Source of the DNA: an uncultured Collinsella sp.
GTDB lineage: Bacteria > Actinomycetota > Coriobacteriia > Coriobacteriales > Coriobacteriaceae
Assembly: GCA_900544135.1 (NCBI GenBank)
Contig: UQTU01000004.1
Coordinates: 82,626-146,625 of the forward strand
Length of the DNA stretch: 64,000 bases
Reading direction: 5' to 3'
This document shows positions 8,225 to 16,947 of this stretch, in pieces; within the stretch, counting starts at the first letter, position 1; every line of letters starts with the position of its first letter. Both the position numbers and the translations under genes were made by a program. The notes below the pieces were generated by a model. The model was not told where the DNA came from. It worked only from the letters and a program-made list of their open reading frames with translations, and did not search any database.

Positions 8225-8809
8225 ATGGATATCAAGGTTTCTGGACGCAAGACGACGGTAACCGATGCTCTGCGTGCGCATGTGGATGAGAAAATCGGCG
8301 AGGCGCTCAAGGTTTTCGACATCGAGCCCATGACAGTCGACGTCGTGCTTCGTTATGAGAAGAACCCCTCGAACCCCAACCCGGCAATCGTCGAGGTCAC
8401 GGCTCGTGCCCGCGGTTCGGTGATTCGCGTTGCCGAGCACGGCGCAGATATGTATGCTGCCATCGACCTCTCCGCCGATAAGGTCACCCGCCAGCTGCGC
8501 AAGTTCAAGACCAAGGTCGTGGACAACCGCCAGGGTGGTGCCAGTGCCGCGGATGTCGCGCCGGTCGAGCGCGTTGAGGATCTGGCCGACCTGCTGCTGC
8601 CCGAGGAGGACGACGACCTGCTCGTCCGCGAGAAGGTCATCGATGTCACCCCGATGACCGAGGAGCAGGCGCTGGTGCAGACCGATTTGCTGGGCCACGA
8701 CTTCTACGTGTTCGAGAACGCGACGACCGGTCTCATCAATGTGGTGTATCACCGTAAGAATGGTGGATATGGCATCATCAAGCCCCGCATCGAAACACTT
8801 GACGAGTAA
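8225..8809 (+). CDS. hpf: Ribosome hibernation-promoting factor, long form
   Basis: Binds the 30S subunit and dimerises 70S ribosomes into inactive 100S particles when growth slows. The ATG at 8225 begins MDIKVSGRKTTVTDALRAHV, the typical first strand and helix of the S30AE domain (residues 1-105). After an acidic linker, residues about 130-194 (KVIDVTPMTEEQAL ... FYVFEN ... GLINVVYHR) are the C-terminal dimerisation domain found only in long HPF. 194 residues is a normal length. It stands alone with its own terminator. Confidence 0.95.
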   Translation: MDIKVSGRKTTVTDALRAHVDEKIGEALKVFDIEPMTVDVVLRYEKNPSNPNPAIVEVTARARGSVIRVAEHGADMYAAIDLSADKVTRQLRKFKTKVVDNRQGGASAADVAPVERVEDLADLLLPEEDDDLLVREKVIDVTPMTEEQALVQTDLLGHDFYVFENATTGLINVVYHRKNGGYGIIKPRIETLDE

Positions 8810-8838
8810 AATACGTTAACTTGCATGAGTTAACGGTT

Positions 8839-8870
8839 GGCGGCCATCCCATGCGGGTGGCCGCCTTTTT
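8839..8870 (+). terminator. Intrinsic terminator after hpf
   Basis: GGCGGCCATCCC pairs with GGGTGGCCGCC and is followed by TTTTT. Confidence 0.85.
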
Positions 8871-8888
8871 ACGTAAGGAGTCGCTTTG

Positions 8889-9842
8889 ATGGACAAGGCC
8901 GCATCCGCCGGTCATTCGAACCGTTGCCGCATCGTCGTCGATACCTGCTGCGACTTTAGCCCCGAGGTCGCCGCGAACCTCGATGTCGATATCCTGGGTT
9001 TCCCTTTCATTATCGATGGCGAGGAGCGCACAGACGACATCTGGTCGAGCATGAGCCCTAAGGAGTTCTACGACCGCATGCGCGCCGGCGCCCGCGTTTC
9101 CACCTCGGCCGTGTCGCTCGGTCGCTATATTGAGTTCTTTACCGAGTGCGCCAAAGAGGGCACGCCCACGGTCTACCTGTGCTTTACCTCGGCGCTGTCG
9201 TCGAGCTACAACTCCGCGTGCCAGGCGGCAGATGTCGTGCGCGCCGAGTATCCCAACTTTGAGCTCTACGTGGTCGACAACGCTCTGCCCTGCGCGACCG
9301 GTGCGCTCTTGGCGCTCGAGGCCGTGCGCCAGCGTTCGGCGGGACTGACCGCCAAGCAGCTGGTCGATTGGGCAAACGAGGCAAAGACCTACGTGCACGG
9401 CTACTTTACGCTCGAGAGCTTCGACGCACTGGCTGCCGGCGGCCGCATTCCTCCCGCGGCGGCGCAGCTCACGGCAAAGCTCGACGTCAAGCCCGAGCTC
9501 TCCTACGACCTGGCCGGCTCGCTGTCGCTGATCGGCGTCAACCGCGGCCGCAAGAAGGCGCTCAAGTCCATCCTCAAGTCGTTCCGCGAGAACTACGTGC
9601 CCGATCGCACCATGCCCATCGCCATCATGACGGCCGATGCCGAAAAGGATGGTGACTGGCTCGAAGCCGCCATCCGCAAGGAGGAGGGTTGCGCCGACGT
9701 CACGATCATTCGCGGCTCCGTGGGTCCCACCATCGGCTCGCACGTGGGCCCCGGCATGGTGGGCTGCGCGTTTTGGGGTAAGAACCGCGCCGACAAGGCG
9801 TCGCTTTCCGACCGTATCGCCCGCCGCGTGCGCGGTCAGTAG
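8889..9842 (+). CDS. DegV family fatty-acid-binding protein
   Basis: DegV (FakB-like) proteins bind a fatty acid; some present it to the kinase FakA for phosphorylation. The ATG at 8889 follows AAGGAG by 8 bases and is preferred over an in-frame TTG one codon upstream; it gives 317 residues. The first strand RIVVDTCCDF and the ligand-contacting STSAVS motif (about residues 72-77) are present, and GRIPP near residue 185 is typical. No fakA is in the window, so the partner is not known. Confidence 0.88.
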   Translation: MDKAASAGHSNRCRIVVDTCCDFSPEVAANLDVDILGFPFIIDGEERTDDIWSSMSPKEFYDRMRAGARVSTSAVSLGRYIEFFTECAKEGTPTVYLCFTSALSSSYNSACQAADVVRAEYPNFELYVVDNALPCATGALLALEAVRQRSAGLTAKQLVDWANEAKTYVHGYFTLESFDALAAGGRIPPAAAQLTAKLDVKPELSYDLAGSLSLIGVNRGRKKALKSILKSFRENYVPDRTMPIAIMTADAEKDGDWLEAAIRKEEGCADVTIIRGSVGPTIGSHVGPGMVGCAFWGKNRADKASLSDRIARRVRGQ

Positions 9843-9940
9843 GCAAGCGCTGCGTCCGTAATCGCCCTCGACTCACAGCCCAAACGCTGGCACCGAGTAT
9901 TCAACCTGGTAACAACACCCAACCCAAAAGGAAAGGTTTC

Positions 9941-11020
9941 ATGGCAAACAAGCTCTCCGTCGCATTCATCGGCACCGGAATCATGGGTGCCCCCATCGCC
10001 GGCCACATTCTGGACGCCGGCTATCCCGTCACGGTCAACAACCGCACCAAGTCCAAGGCGGCGGCGCTTATCGAGCGCGGCGCCGTCTGGGCAGATACGC
10101 CGGCCGATGCCGCGGCGAACGCCGATGTCGTCTTTACCATGGTGGGCTATCCCTCCGAGGTCGAGGAACTCTACCTGGCGGGCGACGGCCTGCTCGCGTG
10201 CACTAAGCCCGGCGCGGTCTTGATCGACCTCACCACGAGCTCGCCCGAGCTTGCCCGTGACATTGCCGAGGCCGCCCAGGTTTCTGGTCGCATGGCGTTT
10301 GACTGCCCCGTCACCGGCGGCGAGTCGGGCGCTATCGCCGGTACGCTCACGGCTATCGTGGGCGCTACCGAGAACGACATCGCGCCGGTCCGCGACATCC
10401 TTGCCACCTTTGCGGCCAACATCTGCTGCTTCGACGGCGCCGGCAAGGGCCAGGCTGCCAAGCTCGCCAACCAGGTGTCGCTGGGCGCCTGCATGGTCGG
10501 CATGGCAGACGCCATGGCATTTGCCGAGCTGAGCGGCCTTGATCTGGAGAAGACCCGCCAGATGATCCTGGGCGGTACCGGCAAGTCCGGCGCCATGGAG
10601 AGCCTGGCTACCAAGGCGCTCGACGGCGACTACAAGCCCGGCTTTATGGTCGAGCACTTCATCAAGGACCTGCGCTTGGCGCTCGCCTATGCCGACGATC
10701 GCGAGCTTGCGCTGCCCGGCGCCGACGTGGCCTTTACGCTCTACGACATGCTCGATGCCATCGGTGGTGCCAAGCTGGGCACCCAGGCCATCACGGTCCT
10801 CTATAAGGAGGAGGCCGACGCCATCGCCGCCGGTCTGGACTGGTCGCAGTATCGTCCCGAAGAGCACGGTGCTCACGAGGACGGCTGCGGTTGCGGCGAG
10901 CACGGCGACGACCATGAGTGCGGTTGCGGCCACCACCATGGCGAGGACCACGAGTGCTGCGGCGGCCACGGCCATGATGATGGCCACGAGTGCTGCTGCG
11001 GCCACCATCACGGGGAGTAG
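9941..11020 (+). CDS. 3-hydroxyisobutyrate dehydrogenase-family reductase with His/Cys-rich tail
   Basis: An NAD(P)-dependent beta-hydroxyacid dehydrogenase (GarR/MmsB-like). The Rossmann motif is at residues 11-16 (GTGIMG), the substrate-binding segment is CPVTGGESGA, and the conserved GKGQAAKLANQ carries the family's catalytic Lys. The core ends near residue 305, as usual. After it come about 50 residues made almost only of His, Cys, Gly, Asp and Glu in repeating HECGCGHHHG-like units; this is not part of the family and looks like a metal-binding tail. The substrate (tartronate semialdehyde, succinic semialdehyde or another) cannot be told. A strong AAAGGAAAGG precedes the start. Confidence 0.88.
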   Translation: MANKLSVAFIGTGIMGAPIAGHILDAGYPVTVNNRTKSKAAALIERGAVWADTPADAAANADVVFTMVGYPSEVEELYLAGDGLLACTKPGAVLIDLTTSSPELARDIAEAAQVSGRMAFDCPVTGGESGAIAGTLTAIVGATENDIAPVRDILATFAANICCFDGAGKGQAAKLANQVSLGACMVGMADAMAFAELSGLDLEKTRQMILGGTGKSGAMESLATKALDGDYKPGFMVEHFIKDLRLALAYADDRELALPGADVAFTLYDMLDAIGGAKLGTQAITVLYKEEADAIAAGLDWSQYRPEEHGAHEDGCGCGEHGDDHECGCGHHHGEDHECCGGHGHDDGHECCCGHHHGE

Positions 11021-11025
11021 CGCCC

Positions 11026-11454
11026 ATGAGCTGGACGTTCGTGGTACTTGCGCTGGTGCTCTTTCTCTTCGCGATCTACATTGGCTTTTTGTGCGGCCAG
11101 TGGGCGTGCGAAAAGCGCGTCATCACCAAGCGCGACTACTGGATTGCCAACTTTGCGGGAGCGGCGGCAGTCATCCTGCTGACCTGGGTGTTCTCGCTGT
11201 TCCCGCTGGTGCAGTTTGCGCCGATCGGCTGGCTCGGCGGCTTTATCGCCGGCCTTAAGATGAGCTTTGGCGAGTCCGTCGGTCCGTGGCGCAAACACGA
11301 CGAGGTCTTTAACGTTAACAAGGCTCACCGCGCCGCCGCCGACGCGGGCGATGCCGAGGAGCGCCGCCGTGCGCGTCGCAATGGCGCGGCCGACCGACAG
11401 CTCATCTCGGTCACCGATGACAGCAAGGGTGCTGACAAGCACGCTAAGAAATAG
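11026..11454 (+). CDS. Small membrane protein, unknown
   Basis: 142 residues, starting 5 bases after the dehydrogenase stop, so probably in the same transcript. Two hydrophobic segments (about residues 4-26 and 40-62) are followed by a soluble, charged C-terminal half with an Arg/Ala/Asp-rich helix. No recognised domain. Conserved spacing with the downstream HEAT-like gene suggests a shared operon, nothing more. Confidence 0.7.
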   Translation: MSWTFVVLALVLFLFAIYIGFLCGQWACEKRVITKRDYWIANFAGAAAVILLTWVFSLFPLVQFAPIGWLGGFIAGLKMSFGESVGPWRKHDEVFNVNKAHRAAADAGDAEERRRARRNGAADRQLISVTDDSKGADKHAKK

Positions 11455-11469
11455 TAAAAAGAGGTAACT

Positions 11470-12168
11470 ATGGCAGAAAACAAAGACGAACAGCTCACCG
11501 ACGAGGAGCTGGCACAGCTCCAGCTGGCAGAGGAGAACGAGAACGCCGTCGACCGCCTGGTCCAGGAGCTCGGCTGCCCCACGCGCCGCATCCGTCAGTT
11601 TGCCGCCCGCGTGCTGCACCTGCTTGCCGAGCGCGATCCGCAGCGCGTCGTGCCCTGCGTGCCCGCGCTGATCGAGGCGCTCGACCGCCCCGAGGCTCAG
11701 ACCCGCTGGGAGGCTCTCGATGCCCTGGCGGCGCTCGCCACCACCTGCCCCGAGCAGCTGGGCGATGCCTTTGAGGGCGCCGAGACCGCGCTGTTCGATG
11801 AGATTTCGTCCACGCTGCGCTATGCCGCCTTCCGCCTGCTGTGCGTGTGGGGCGCCACGAGCGTCGAGCGTTCGCGCGAGGCTTGGCCCATCCTGGACGA
11901 GGCCATCCAGTGCTACCACGGCGACCTCGAGTATCGCGACATGCTCGGTTGCCTGTACGAGTTTGGCCGGGGCGAGATTGACGCCGAGGTCGCCGAGAAG
12001 CTCGCGCTGCGCCTTAAGTTCGATGCCGAGAACGGCAAGGGTAGCTATCTCAAGGCCCGTTCGAGCGAGATTTGCGAAATGCTTGTTAAACGTTTTGGCC
12101 TGGATCTCTCCAAAAAGAAGAAGCGTGCTAGCGTAAAAAAATCTGACGACGCCGAAGACGAGGAGTAA
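11470..12168 (+). CDS. HEAT-repeat-like protein
   Basis: 232 residues, all helical in appearance, with alternating helix pairs such as RIRQFAARVLHLLAER and TRWEALDALAALATTC that fit HEAT/armadillo scaffolds. The ends are charged: an acidic N-terminus and a Lys-rich, then acidic, C-terminus. AGAGGT precedes the ATG. It lies 15 bases after the membrane-protein gene and 6 bases before the dehydrogenase gene. A scaffold or adaptor role is likely for the fold; the partner is unknown. Confidence 0.75.
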   Translation: MAENKDEQLTDEELAQLQLAEENENAVDRLVQELGCPTRRIRQFAARVLHLLAERDPQRVVPCVPALIEALDRPEAQTRWEALDALAALATTCPEQLGDAFEGAETALFDEISSTLRYAAFRLLCVWGATSVERSREAWPILDEAIQCYHGDLEYRDMLGCLYEFGRGEIDAEVAEKLALRLKFDAENGKGSYLKARSSEICEMLVKRFGLDLSKKKKRASVKKSDDAEDEE

Positions 12169-12174
12169 CAGATT

Positions 12175-13260
12175 ATGGCGCACGATGTAGTCCTGATTCC
12201 TGGTGACGGTATCGGTCCCGAGATTACGCAGGCTATGCGCCGCGTGGTCGAGGCCACTGGTGTCCAGATCAACTGGAACGTCCAGGAGGCCGGTGCCGGC
12301 GTCATGGACGAGTTTGGCACGCCGCTGCCCCAACATGTGCTCGATGCGGTCGCCGAGACCAAGGTTGCTATCAAGGGCCCCATCACCACGCCGGTCGGCA
12401 CGGGTTTCCGCAGCGTTAACGTCGCCCTGCGCAAGCATTTTGACCTGTACGCCTGCGTGCGCCCCTGCCTGTCGCAGCCGGGCGACGGCTCGCGCTTCCG
12501 CGACGTCGACCTGGTTATCGTGCGCGAGAACACCGAGGACCTCTATGCCGGCATCGAGTTCGATGAGGGCGCTGCCGAGGTCGAGGAGCTCTCGCAGCTC
12601 GTCGAGCGCTCGGGCCAGAAGACCTTCGCCGCGGATTCCGCCATCTCAATCAAGCCGATTTCCATCGCCAAGAGCCGCCGCATTGTGGAGTACGCTTTTG
12701 AGTACGCCCGCCGCTGCGGCCGCAAAAAGGTGACGGCCGTGCATAAGGCCAACATCATGAAGGCGACCGATGGCCTGTTCCTGCGCGTTGCGCGCGAGGT
12801 GGCCGCCAACTATCCCGATATCGAGTTCAACGACAAGATTGTCGACGCCACCTGCATGGGCCTGGTCCAGAACCCCAACGACTTCGATGTCCTGGTGCTG
12901 CCCAACCTGTACGGTGACATTGTGAGCGACCTGTGCGCCGGTCTGGTAGGTGGACTGGGTATGGCTCCGGGTTCCAACATCGGTGCCGACTGCGCCATCT
13001 TCGAGGCGACGCACGGCTCCGCGCCCGATATCGCTGGCCAGGATATCGCTAACCCCACGGCCGAGATTCTGTCCGCGGCTATGATGCTCGATCACCTGGG
13101 CGAGAACGACGCGGCCAATCGCATTCGCGCCGCCGTTTCTGCCACGCTCGACGAGGGTGAGCAGGTTACCGGCGACGTTCGTCGTGCCCAGACCGGCTCC
13201 GTTGAGGGCGCTGTGGGCACGCAGGCCTTTGCCGATGCCGTTATCGCGCACCTGGCCTAA
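12175..13260 (+). CDS. Isocitrate/isopropylmalate dehydrogenase family, probably isocitrate dehydrogenase
   Basis: Oxidative decarboxylation of isocitrate to 2-oxoglutarate, the glutamate-supplying step of an incomplete TCA cycle. The sequence starts with IPGDGIGPEI, has the substrate motif GFRSVNVALRK (residues about 80-90) and the RENTEDLYAG signature of isocitrate dehydrogenases, and ends with NPTAEILSAAMML. 361 residues fits the short, eukaryote-IDH3-like class. 3-isopropylmalate or homoisocitrate dehydrogenase cannot be excluded, but no leu genes adjoin. The ribosome site GAGGAG is inside the end of the preceding gene. Confidence 0.88.
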   Translation: MAHDVVLIPGDGIGPEITQAMRRVVEATGVQINWNVQEAGAGVMDEFGTPLPQHVLDAVAETKVAIKGPITTPVGTGFRSVNVALRKHFDLYACVRPCLSQPGDGSRFRDVDLVIVRENTEDLYAGIEFDEGAAEVEELSQLVERSGQKTFAADSAISIKPISIAKSRRIVEYAFEYARRCGRKKVTAVHKANIMKATDGLFLRVAREVAANYPDIEFNDKIVDATCMGLVQNPNDFDVLVLPNLYGDIVSDLCAGLVGGLGMAPGSNIGADCAIFEATHGSAPDIAGQDIANPTAEILSAAMMLDHLGENDAANRIRAAVSATLDEGEQVTGDVRRAQTGSVEGAVGTQAFADAVIAHLA

Positions 13261-13319
13261 GGCATGCAGACTGCAAACGCCTAAATAGTACTTAAGTGTT
13301 TGCGTATAACCTGAGAATC

Positions 13320-13350
13320 AATACGCCCGGCGCTTTGTCGGGCGTATTCT
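13320..13350 (+). terminator. Probable terminator after isocitrate dehydrogenase
   Basis: AATACGCCCG and CGGGCGTATT pair perfectly around a 9-base loop; the trailing sequence has only scattered T residues. Confidence 0.65.
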
Positions 13351-13386
13351 ATTGCGGACTATGTTTCCTAACAAGGAGTAACTGAT

Positions 13387-14481
13387 ATGGGTCTGATTCA
13401 AAAGAAGGACGAGAAGGACGAGATCGACGGCATCCAGATCATCGAGCGCGGCGAAGGCCCCGATGGTGATGAGGAGGAGAAGATCGATCTGGTCGCCGGT
13501 ACGTCTGCCGAACATATTGCCGCCGGTACGACGGCCGAGGAGGAGGACGCTCGCCTGGAGGCAAAGATCGCCGCGGACGCCGCCGACGAGAACCTCATGC
13601 CCGAGGAGCAGGACGAGGACGACGATATCCTGGGTTCCGACGAAGACGACCGCGCATCCAAGCACAAGAAGACGATGATTGCCGCCTTCGTGGTTGCAGT
13701 CGTGATCGCTGCTGTGGTCGGCTTCTTTATCGGCAACGGTGGTTTTGGCGGCAAGGGCGTCGGCTCGGCGACCCTCACCGAGGACCAGCTCGATTCGACC
13801 GTGGCAAGCTACAGCTACAACGGCAAGAAGAGCGACATCACCGCGCGCGAGGCCATTGAGAGCCAGTACAGCCTCGACACCGTCAAGGATGGCGATGGCA
13901 ACTACACCGCTCCCTCTGCCGACGTCATCCTGTCCTACGTGCGCAACAAGATCCTGCTCGACGCTGCCGAGGACGAGGGCATCACCGTCTCTTCTAAGGA
14001 GATGAAGAAATACGCCGAGGATTCCATCGGCACTTCGGACTACAAGACCATGGCCACGCAGTATGGCGTGTCCAAGGACCAGGCCAAGCAGATCGTCCGC
14101 CAGTCCGCGACGCTGCAGAAGCTCTACAAGAAGAAGGTGGGCGATAGCTCCGCAAGCATGCCGACCGCTCCGACCGAGCCTGCTGACGGCAACGAGGAGA
14201 CCGCGAGCAAGGACTACGCCGACTACATCATCAACCTTGCCGGTGACGAGTGGGATAGCGAGAAGGGCACTTGGAAGGACGCCGACAGCACCTACGCTAA
14301 GGCCTTTGCCGACGATGCCTTTACGGCCGATAGCGCCACCTATAAGCAGGCCATGACCGCCTACTACACTGCTTACCAGCAGTACTCTTCGCAGGCTTCG
14401 AGCGCCAGCTCCAAGTGGACCGAGTATGCTAACGGCCTCTACGCCAAGGCCAACATCAGCATCTACGGCCTGTTTGCGTAA
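13387..14481 (+). CDS. Membrane-anchored SurA-like extracytoplasmic protein
   Basis: 364 residues. Residues 1-95 are cytosolic and strongly acidic (runs of Asp and Glu), residues about 97-120 form one transmembrane helix, and the rest is outside. The outer part has the helical layout of SurA/PrsA N-terminal chaperone domains: EAIESQYSL, a SYVRNKILLDAAEDEGI helix pair and KKYAEDSIG. No parvulin active-site domain is seen, so it is a chaperone-like protein and not a proven isomerase. A good AAGGAG precedes the ATG. Confidence 0.7.
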   Translation: MGLIQKKDEKDEIDGIQIIERGEGPDGDEEEKIDLVAGTSAEHIAAGTTAEEEDARLEAKIAADAADENLMPEEQDEDDDILGSDEDDRASKHKKTMIAAFVVAVVIAAVVGFFIGNGGFGGKGVGSATLTEDQLDSTVASYSYNGKKSDITAREAIESQYSLDTVKDGDGNYTAPSADVILSYVRNKILLDAAEDEGITVSSKEMKKYAEDSIGTSDYKTMATQYGVSKDQAKQIVRQSATLQKLYKKKVGDSSASMPTAPTEPADGNEETASKDYADYIINLAGDEWDSEKGTWKDADSTYAKAFADDAFTADSATYKQAMTAYYTAYQQYSSQASSASSKWTEYANGLYAKANISIYGLFA

Positions 14482-14523
14482 AGAGTCGCACGGCTCATCG
14501 AGCATCTAGCCGATAGACAGCAG

Positions 14524-14562
14524 AAAGTCCGCCAGTACGGAAGTCGTTCTGGCGGACTTTTT
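14524..14562 (+). terminator. Intrinsic terminator after the SurA-like gene
   Basis: AAAGTCCGCCAG and CTGGCGGACTTT pair over 12 bases around a 13-base loop, ending in TTTTT. Confidence 0.85.
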
Positions 14563-14595
14563 GCGTTGAGGGCGTGATTGGCGGCTTAATTATGG

Positions 14596-14835
14596 CTATT
14601 CATCTTTAAGTCCAAAAAGGCTATCGGCTTCATCGTCGGATATATATTCCAGTACATCGCCCGGTTGGCAGTCGAGTGCCCGACATATCGCGTCAAGAGT
14701 TGAAAAACGTATGGCAGAAACCTTGCCCGTCTTAATGCGTGACATATTGACCTGGGAGATGCCCACGCGTCCCGCAAGCTCTTTGGATGAGATCTTGCGT
14801 TCGGCGAGCATGCGGTCAAGCCGCAGAATAATCAT
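14596..14835 (-). CDS. XRE-family (Cro/CI-like) transcriptional regulator
   Basis: 79 residues, almost entirely one helix-turn-helix: helix 2 SSKELAGRVGI, helix 3 SQVNMSRIKTG, then a stabilising helix ending LDCQPGDVLEYI. This is the short HTH_26-type regulator that usually pairs with a DUF2975 membrane protein, as here (9 bases apart, same strand, downstream). A purine-rich GGGGGA precedes the ATG. It probably regulates its own pair; the signal is unknown. Confidence 0.9.
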   Translation of the reverse strand: MIILRLDRMLAERKISSKELAGRVGISQVNMSRIKTGKVSAIRFSTLDAICRALDCQPGDVLEYISDDEADSLFGLKDE

Positions 14836-14844
14836 GGATTCCCC

Positions 14845-15483
14845 CTAGAGCAACTCGTCATCTTGTTTTTGCAGGATATACCCGTAGCGGAAGATGCTGG
14901 CAATCAGGCAAATAATCAGGCCCGCAAAGAGCATGGAGGGCTCGAATAACTGGCCGGCGAACGCATCCGTAAAGCTGCCGCCAAATCCTGAGAGTATCAT
15001 TCCCGTGATTACGGCACCAAGAAGCCTCACGGCAACGCCGCCGATAAGGAATAAATGTCCTACTCGACGAAGTGTTTGGTTACATTCAAGGTCAAAGGGC
15101 CTGCCTTCCTTTTCAATGTTTAAGAAAAGCCTGCGCACGCTTAGCGCGATGGTAAGCGCGAGGCATGTCATCAAGAGGCTCCCTATGGCAGTGTGACCAT
15201 CGTGTGCGACGAGCATAAGTGGGGTCTGCGCATCGGTACCGACGATAGCCAGGCACGGCCCTTCGCCGCCTTGAAGTTCTACGGATTGGAGACACGACCC
15301 TTGGGAGAGGCTAGGCAATACGAGTAGAAGGTCAATCGCAATGACTGCGAGAAGTCCCAGAGCGAGCGCCACGGTGGTGCAGATTGTGGCCCATTTGCAG
15401 ATGCGAGTGAGCTTCCTCAGATCGGCTATTGCCTGTTCACGGTCGATGGCTTCATTCGATTTGGATACGTTCCAGCGGATCAT
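14845..15483 (-). CDS. DUF2975 family membrane protein
   Basis: 212 residues from the ATG at 15483, which has GGAGGAG just upstream. Four hydrophobic segments (about residues 33-58, 98-118, 140-162 and 178-200) match the DUF2975 layout. The pair DUF2975 plus a small XRE regulator is a widespread two-gene unit; the membrane protein is thought to control the regulator, but the mechanism is not established. Confidence 0.8.
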   Translation of the reverse strand: MIRWNVSKSNEAIDREQAIADLRKLTRICKWATICTTVALALGLLAVIAIDLLLVLPSLSQGSCLQSVELQGGEGPCLAIVGTDAQTPLMLVAHDGHTAIGSLLMTCLALTIALSVRRLFLNIEKEGRPFDLECNQTLRRVGHLFLIGGVAVRLLGAVITGMILSGFGGSFTDAFAGQLFEPSMLFAGLIICLIASIFRYGYILQKQDDELL

Positions 15484-15731
15484 AGCTCCTCCAACCAATG
15501 TCTTGGATGATACTTGTATCTTATATCATATTTAATGATAAACGATAAACAATTACAGATTAGAGTAAGTAATGTTTGTGAGACGAATAGCGAGAGCTAT
15601 GGCTCATTTTGGGTGTCGGAGTTTGGCGCGCGGGGGATGAGGACAAATGTCAAAACTTCCCTTGATCGCGCAAGCGCTCCATTGTGTTTCCCTAATTCAT
15701 CTGGGAAAACGACTGCAAACGATTGCAAGTA

Positions 15732-15763
15732 ACCGGTGAACGGTCGAAAACTACCGTTCACCG
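15732..15763 (+). promoter_or_regulatory. Tandem regulatory motif, site 1 (LytTR-like)
   Basis: ACCGGTGAACG and ACCGTTCACCG start exactly 21 bases apart with an AAAA-containing spacer; at the same time CGGTGAACGGT and ACCGTTCACCG form an 11-base perfect inverted repeat. Same family as seven other sites in this window. Confidence 0.55.
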
Positions 15764-15951
15764 ATAATCTCAAAACTGGTTCTAACTGGTATTAAGTCAA
15801 AAAGACCAATTCACATATCTTCACAATGACCTGCAATTTTTCTACACGCTATTTTTAGCCGCCCTGCGTTGTTTAGACACAGGAAAAGATCCGATCTTTT
15901 GCCAAAGCATTTCGGAACGGTTTCAAAACCGCAGGTAGAAGTGTTAACGAC

Positions 15952-15983
15952 CGGTAAACGGTCGATTTATCACCGTGAGCGGT
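15952..15983 (-). promoter_or_regulatory. Tandem regulatory motif, site 2 (LytTR-like)
   Basis: On the plus strand CGGTAAACGGT (15952) and CCGTGAGCGGT (15973), 21 bases apart. Read on the minus strand these are ACCGCTCAC and ACCGTTTAC with a 12-base spacer. Confidence 0.6.
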
Positions 15984-16057
15984 GCAAAAACGTTTTACCG
16001 TATGAATCAACGAAAGCGACCTCTTCTGGGGTGATATAGTGACAACAACACGTCACG

Positions 16058-16086
16058 TGGTTACTACCAGTTTAGAAACCACTGGT
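16058..16086. promoter_or_regulatory. GntR-type operator of the PTS operon
   Basis: TGGTTACTACCAG (16058-16070) is followed by a related half-site (AACCACTGGT). The same 13 bases recur in front of agaS at 20351, which ties both units to the GntR regulator encoded between them. Confidence 0.6.
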
Positions 16087-16186
16087 CTTCAAAGTACGCT
16101 TTCTAAGAAGCTTTAAGGGCGAGCGCCCGCTGGCTTCCGAAAATCATCGGACTCAGATCGTACACACCTTCGGAAGGGAAATTTGA

Positions 16187-16630
16187 ATGGTTGGCTTTAT
16201 TCTTACCGGTCATGGACAGTTCGCACCCGGCCTCGCAAGCGCTATCGCTATGGTTGCTGGCGACCAGCCCGCTTTTACCGTCGTTCCTTTTGAGGGCGAC
16301 CAGGCTGCTTCCTACGGTGAGGATCTCCGCGCCGCTATTACCGCCATGCGCGAGGAGTGCGATGGCGTGCTCGTCTTTACCGACCTGCTTGGTGGCACCC
16401 CGTTCAACCAGGCGATGATGATTGCCCAGGATGTCGACAACGTCGAGGTTCTGACCGGCACCAACCTTCCCATGGTTATTGAGCTTCTGTTCCTCCGCGG
16501 CAACGCCACGCTCGCCGAGCTTGGCGAGCAGGCCGTGACCGTTGGCCAGACGGGCATCACCGCCCAGACGGTCGCATCCGTTGCCGGCTCCGACGAAGAG
16601 GATATCTTCGGCGACGAGGACGGCATCTAA
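16187..16630 (+). CDS. PTS mannose-family EIIA component
   Basis: Accepts phosphate from HPr and passes it to EIIB. 147 residues with the family start FILTGHGQFAPGL; His9 is the phosphorylated residue. TDLLGGTPFNQA (about residues 65-76) is a second family signature. The C-terminus is acidic. First gene of a five-gene operon (EIIA, YajC-like, EIIB, EIIC, EIID). Given the linked agaS and nagA homologues the sugar is probably N-acetylgalactosamine or galactosamine (AgaF role), but mannose or glucosamine are possible. Confidence 0.9.
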   Translation: MVGFILTGHGQFAPGLASAIAMVAGDQPAFTVVPFEGDQAASYGEDLRAAITAMREECDGVLVFTDLLGGTPFNQAMMIAQDVDNVEVLTGTNLPMVIELLFLRGNATLAELGEQAVTVGQTGITAQTVASVAGSDEEDIFGDEDGI

Positions 16631-16911
16631 TGGCCGATTTCGGAGCCAACGTCCTGAGCTCCTCGGTCGCCCTTTTAGGCCTGCTTGTCATCATGGGCTT
16701 GATTTACACCATCTGGTCGCAAATCAACATGAAGAAGAAGCAGAAGTACTTCAAGGAGCTGCACACCGAGCTCAAGCCGGGTCAAGAGGTTCTTTTCGCC
16801 GGCGGTATCTACGGAACCGTCAAAGGCATCGAAGGCGAGAAGGTCCAGATCAAAGTCCGATCCGGAGCCGTCGTAGATGTTTCGCGTTACGCGATTCAGG
16901 AGATCAAGTAA
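16630..16911 (+). CDS. YajC-like membrane protein in the PTS operon
   Basis: 93 residues: one N-terminal transmembrane helix (about residues 10-30), a KKKQKYFKEL charged helix, then the small beta domain with PGQEVLFAGGIYGTVKGIEG, all matching YajC, the accessory subunit of the SecDF translocon. Its start overlaps the EIIA stop, so it belongs to the PTS operon and not to a sec operon. YajC-like genes recur in mannose-family PTS operons; I infer a role in permease assembly, unproven. Confidence 0.8.
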   Translation: MADFGANVLSSSVALLGLLVIMGLIYTIWSQINMKKKQKYFKELHTELKPGQEVLFAGGIYGTVKGIEGEKVQIKVRSGAVVDVSRYAIQEIK

Positions 16912-16947
16912 CTGTCGTCAGCAAATAACGAAAGGAAGCTGATCAAC

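Larger units (their letters stand above)
15484..16186. other. 703-base regulatory gap before the mannose-family PTS operon
   Basis: No gene is visible. The left end is AT-rich and holds the promoter area of the DUF2975 gene. The right part carries the two tandem motifs and the GntR-type operator listed separately, an AACCGCAGGTAGA-like core at 15927-15940, and, at 16135-16177, an 8-base inverted repeat (CTTCCGAA / TTCGGAAG) whose right arm overlaps the ribosome site of the PTS EIIA gene. Confidence 0.5.
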
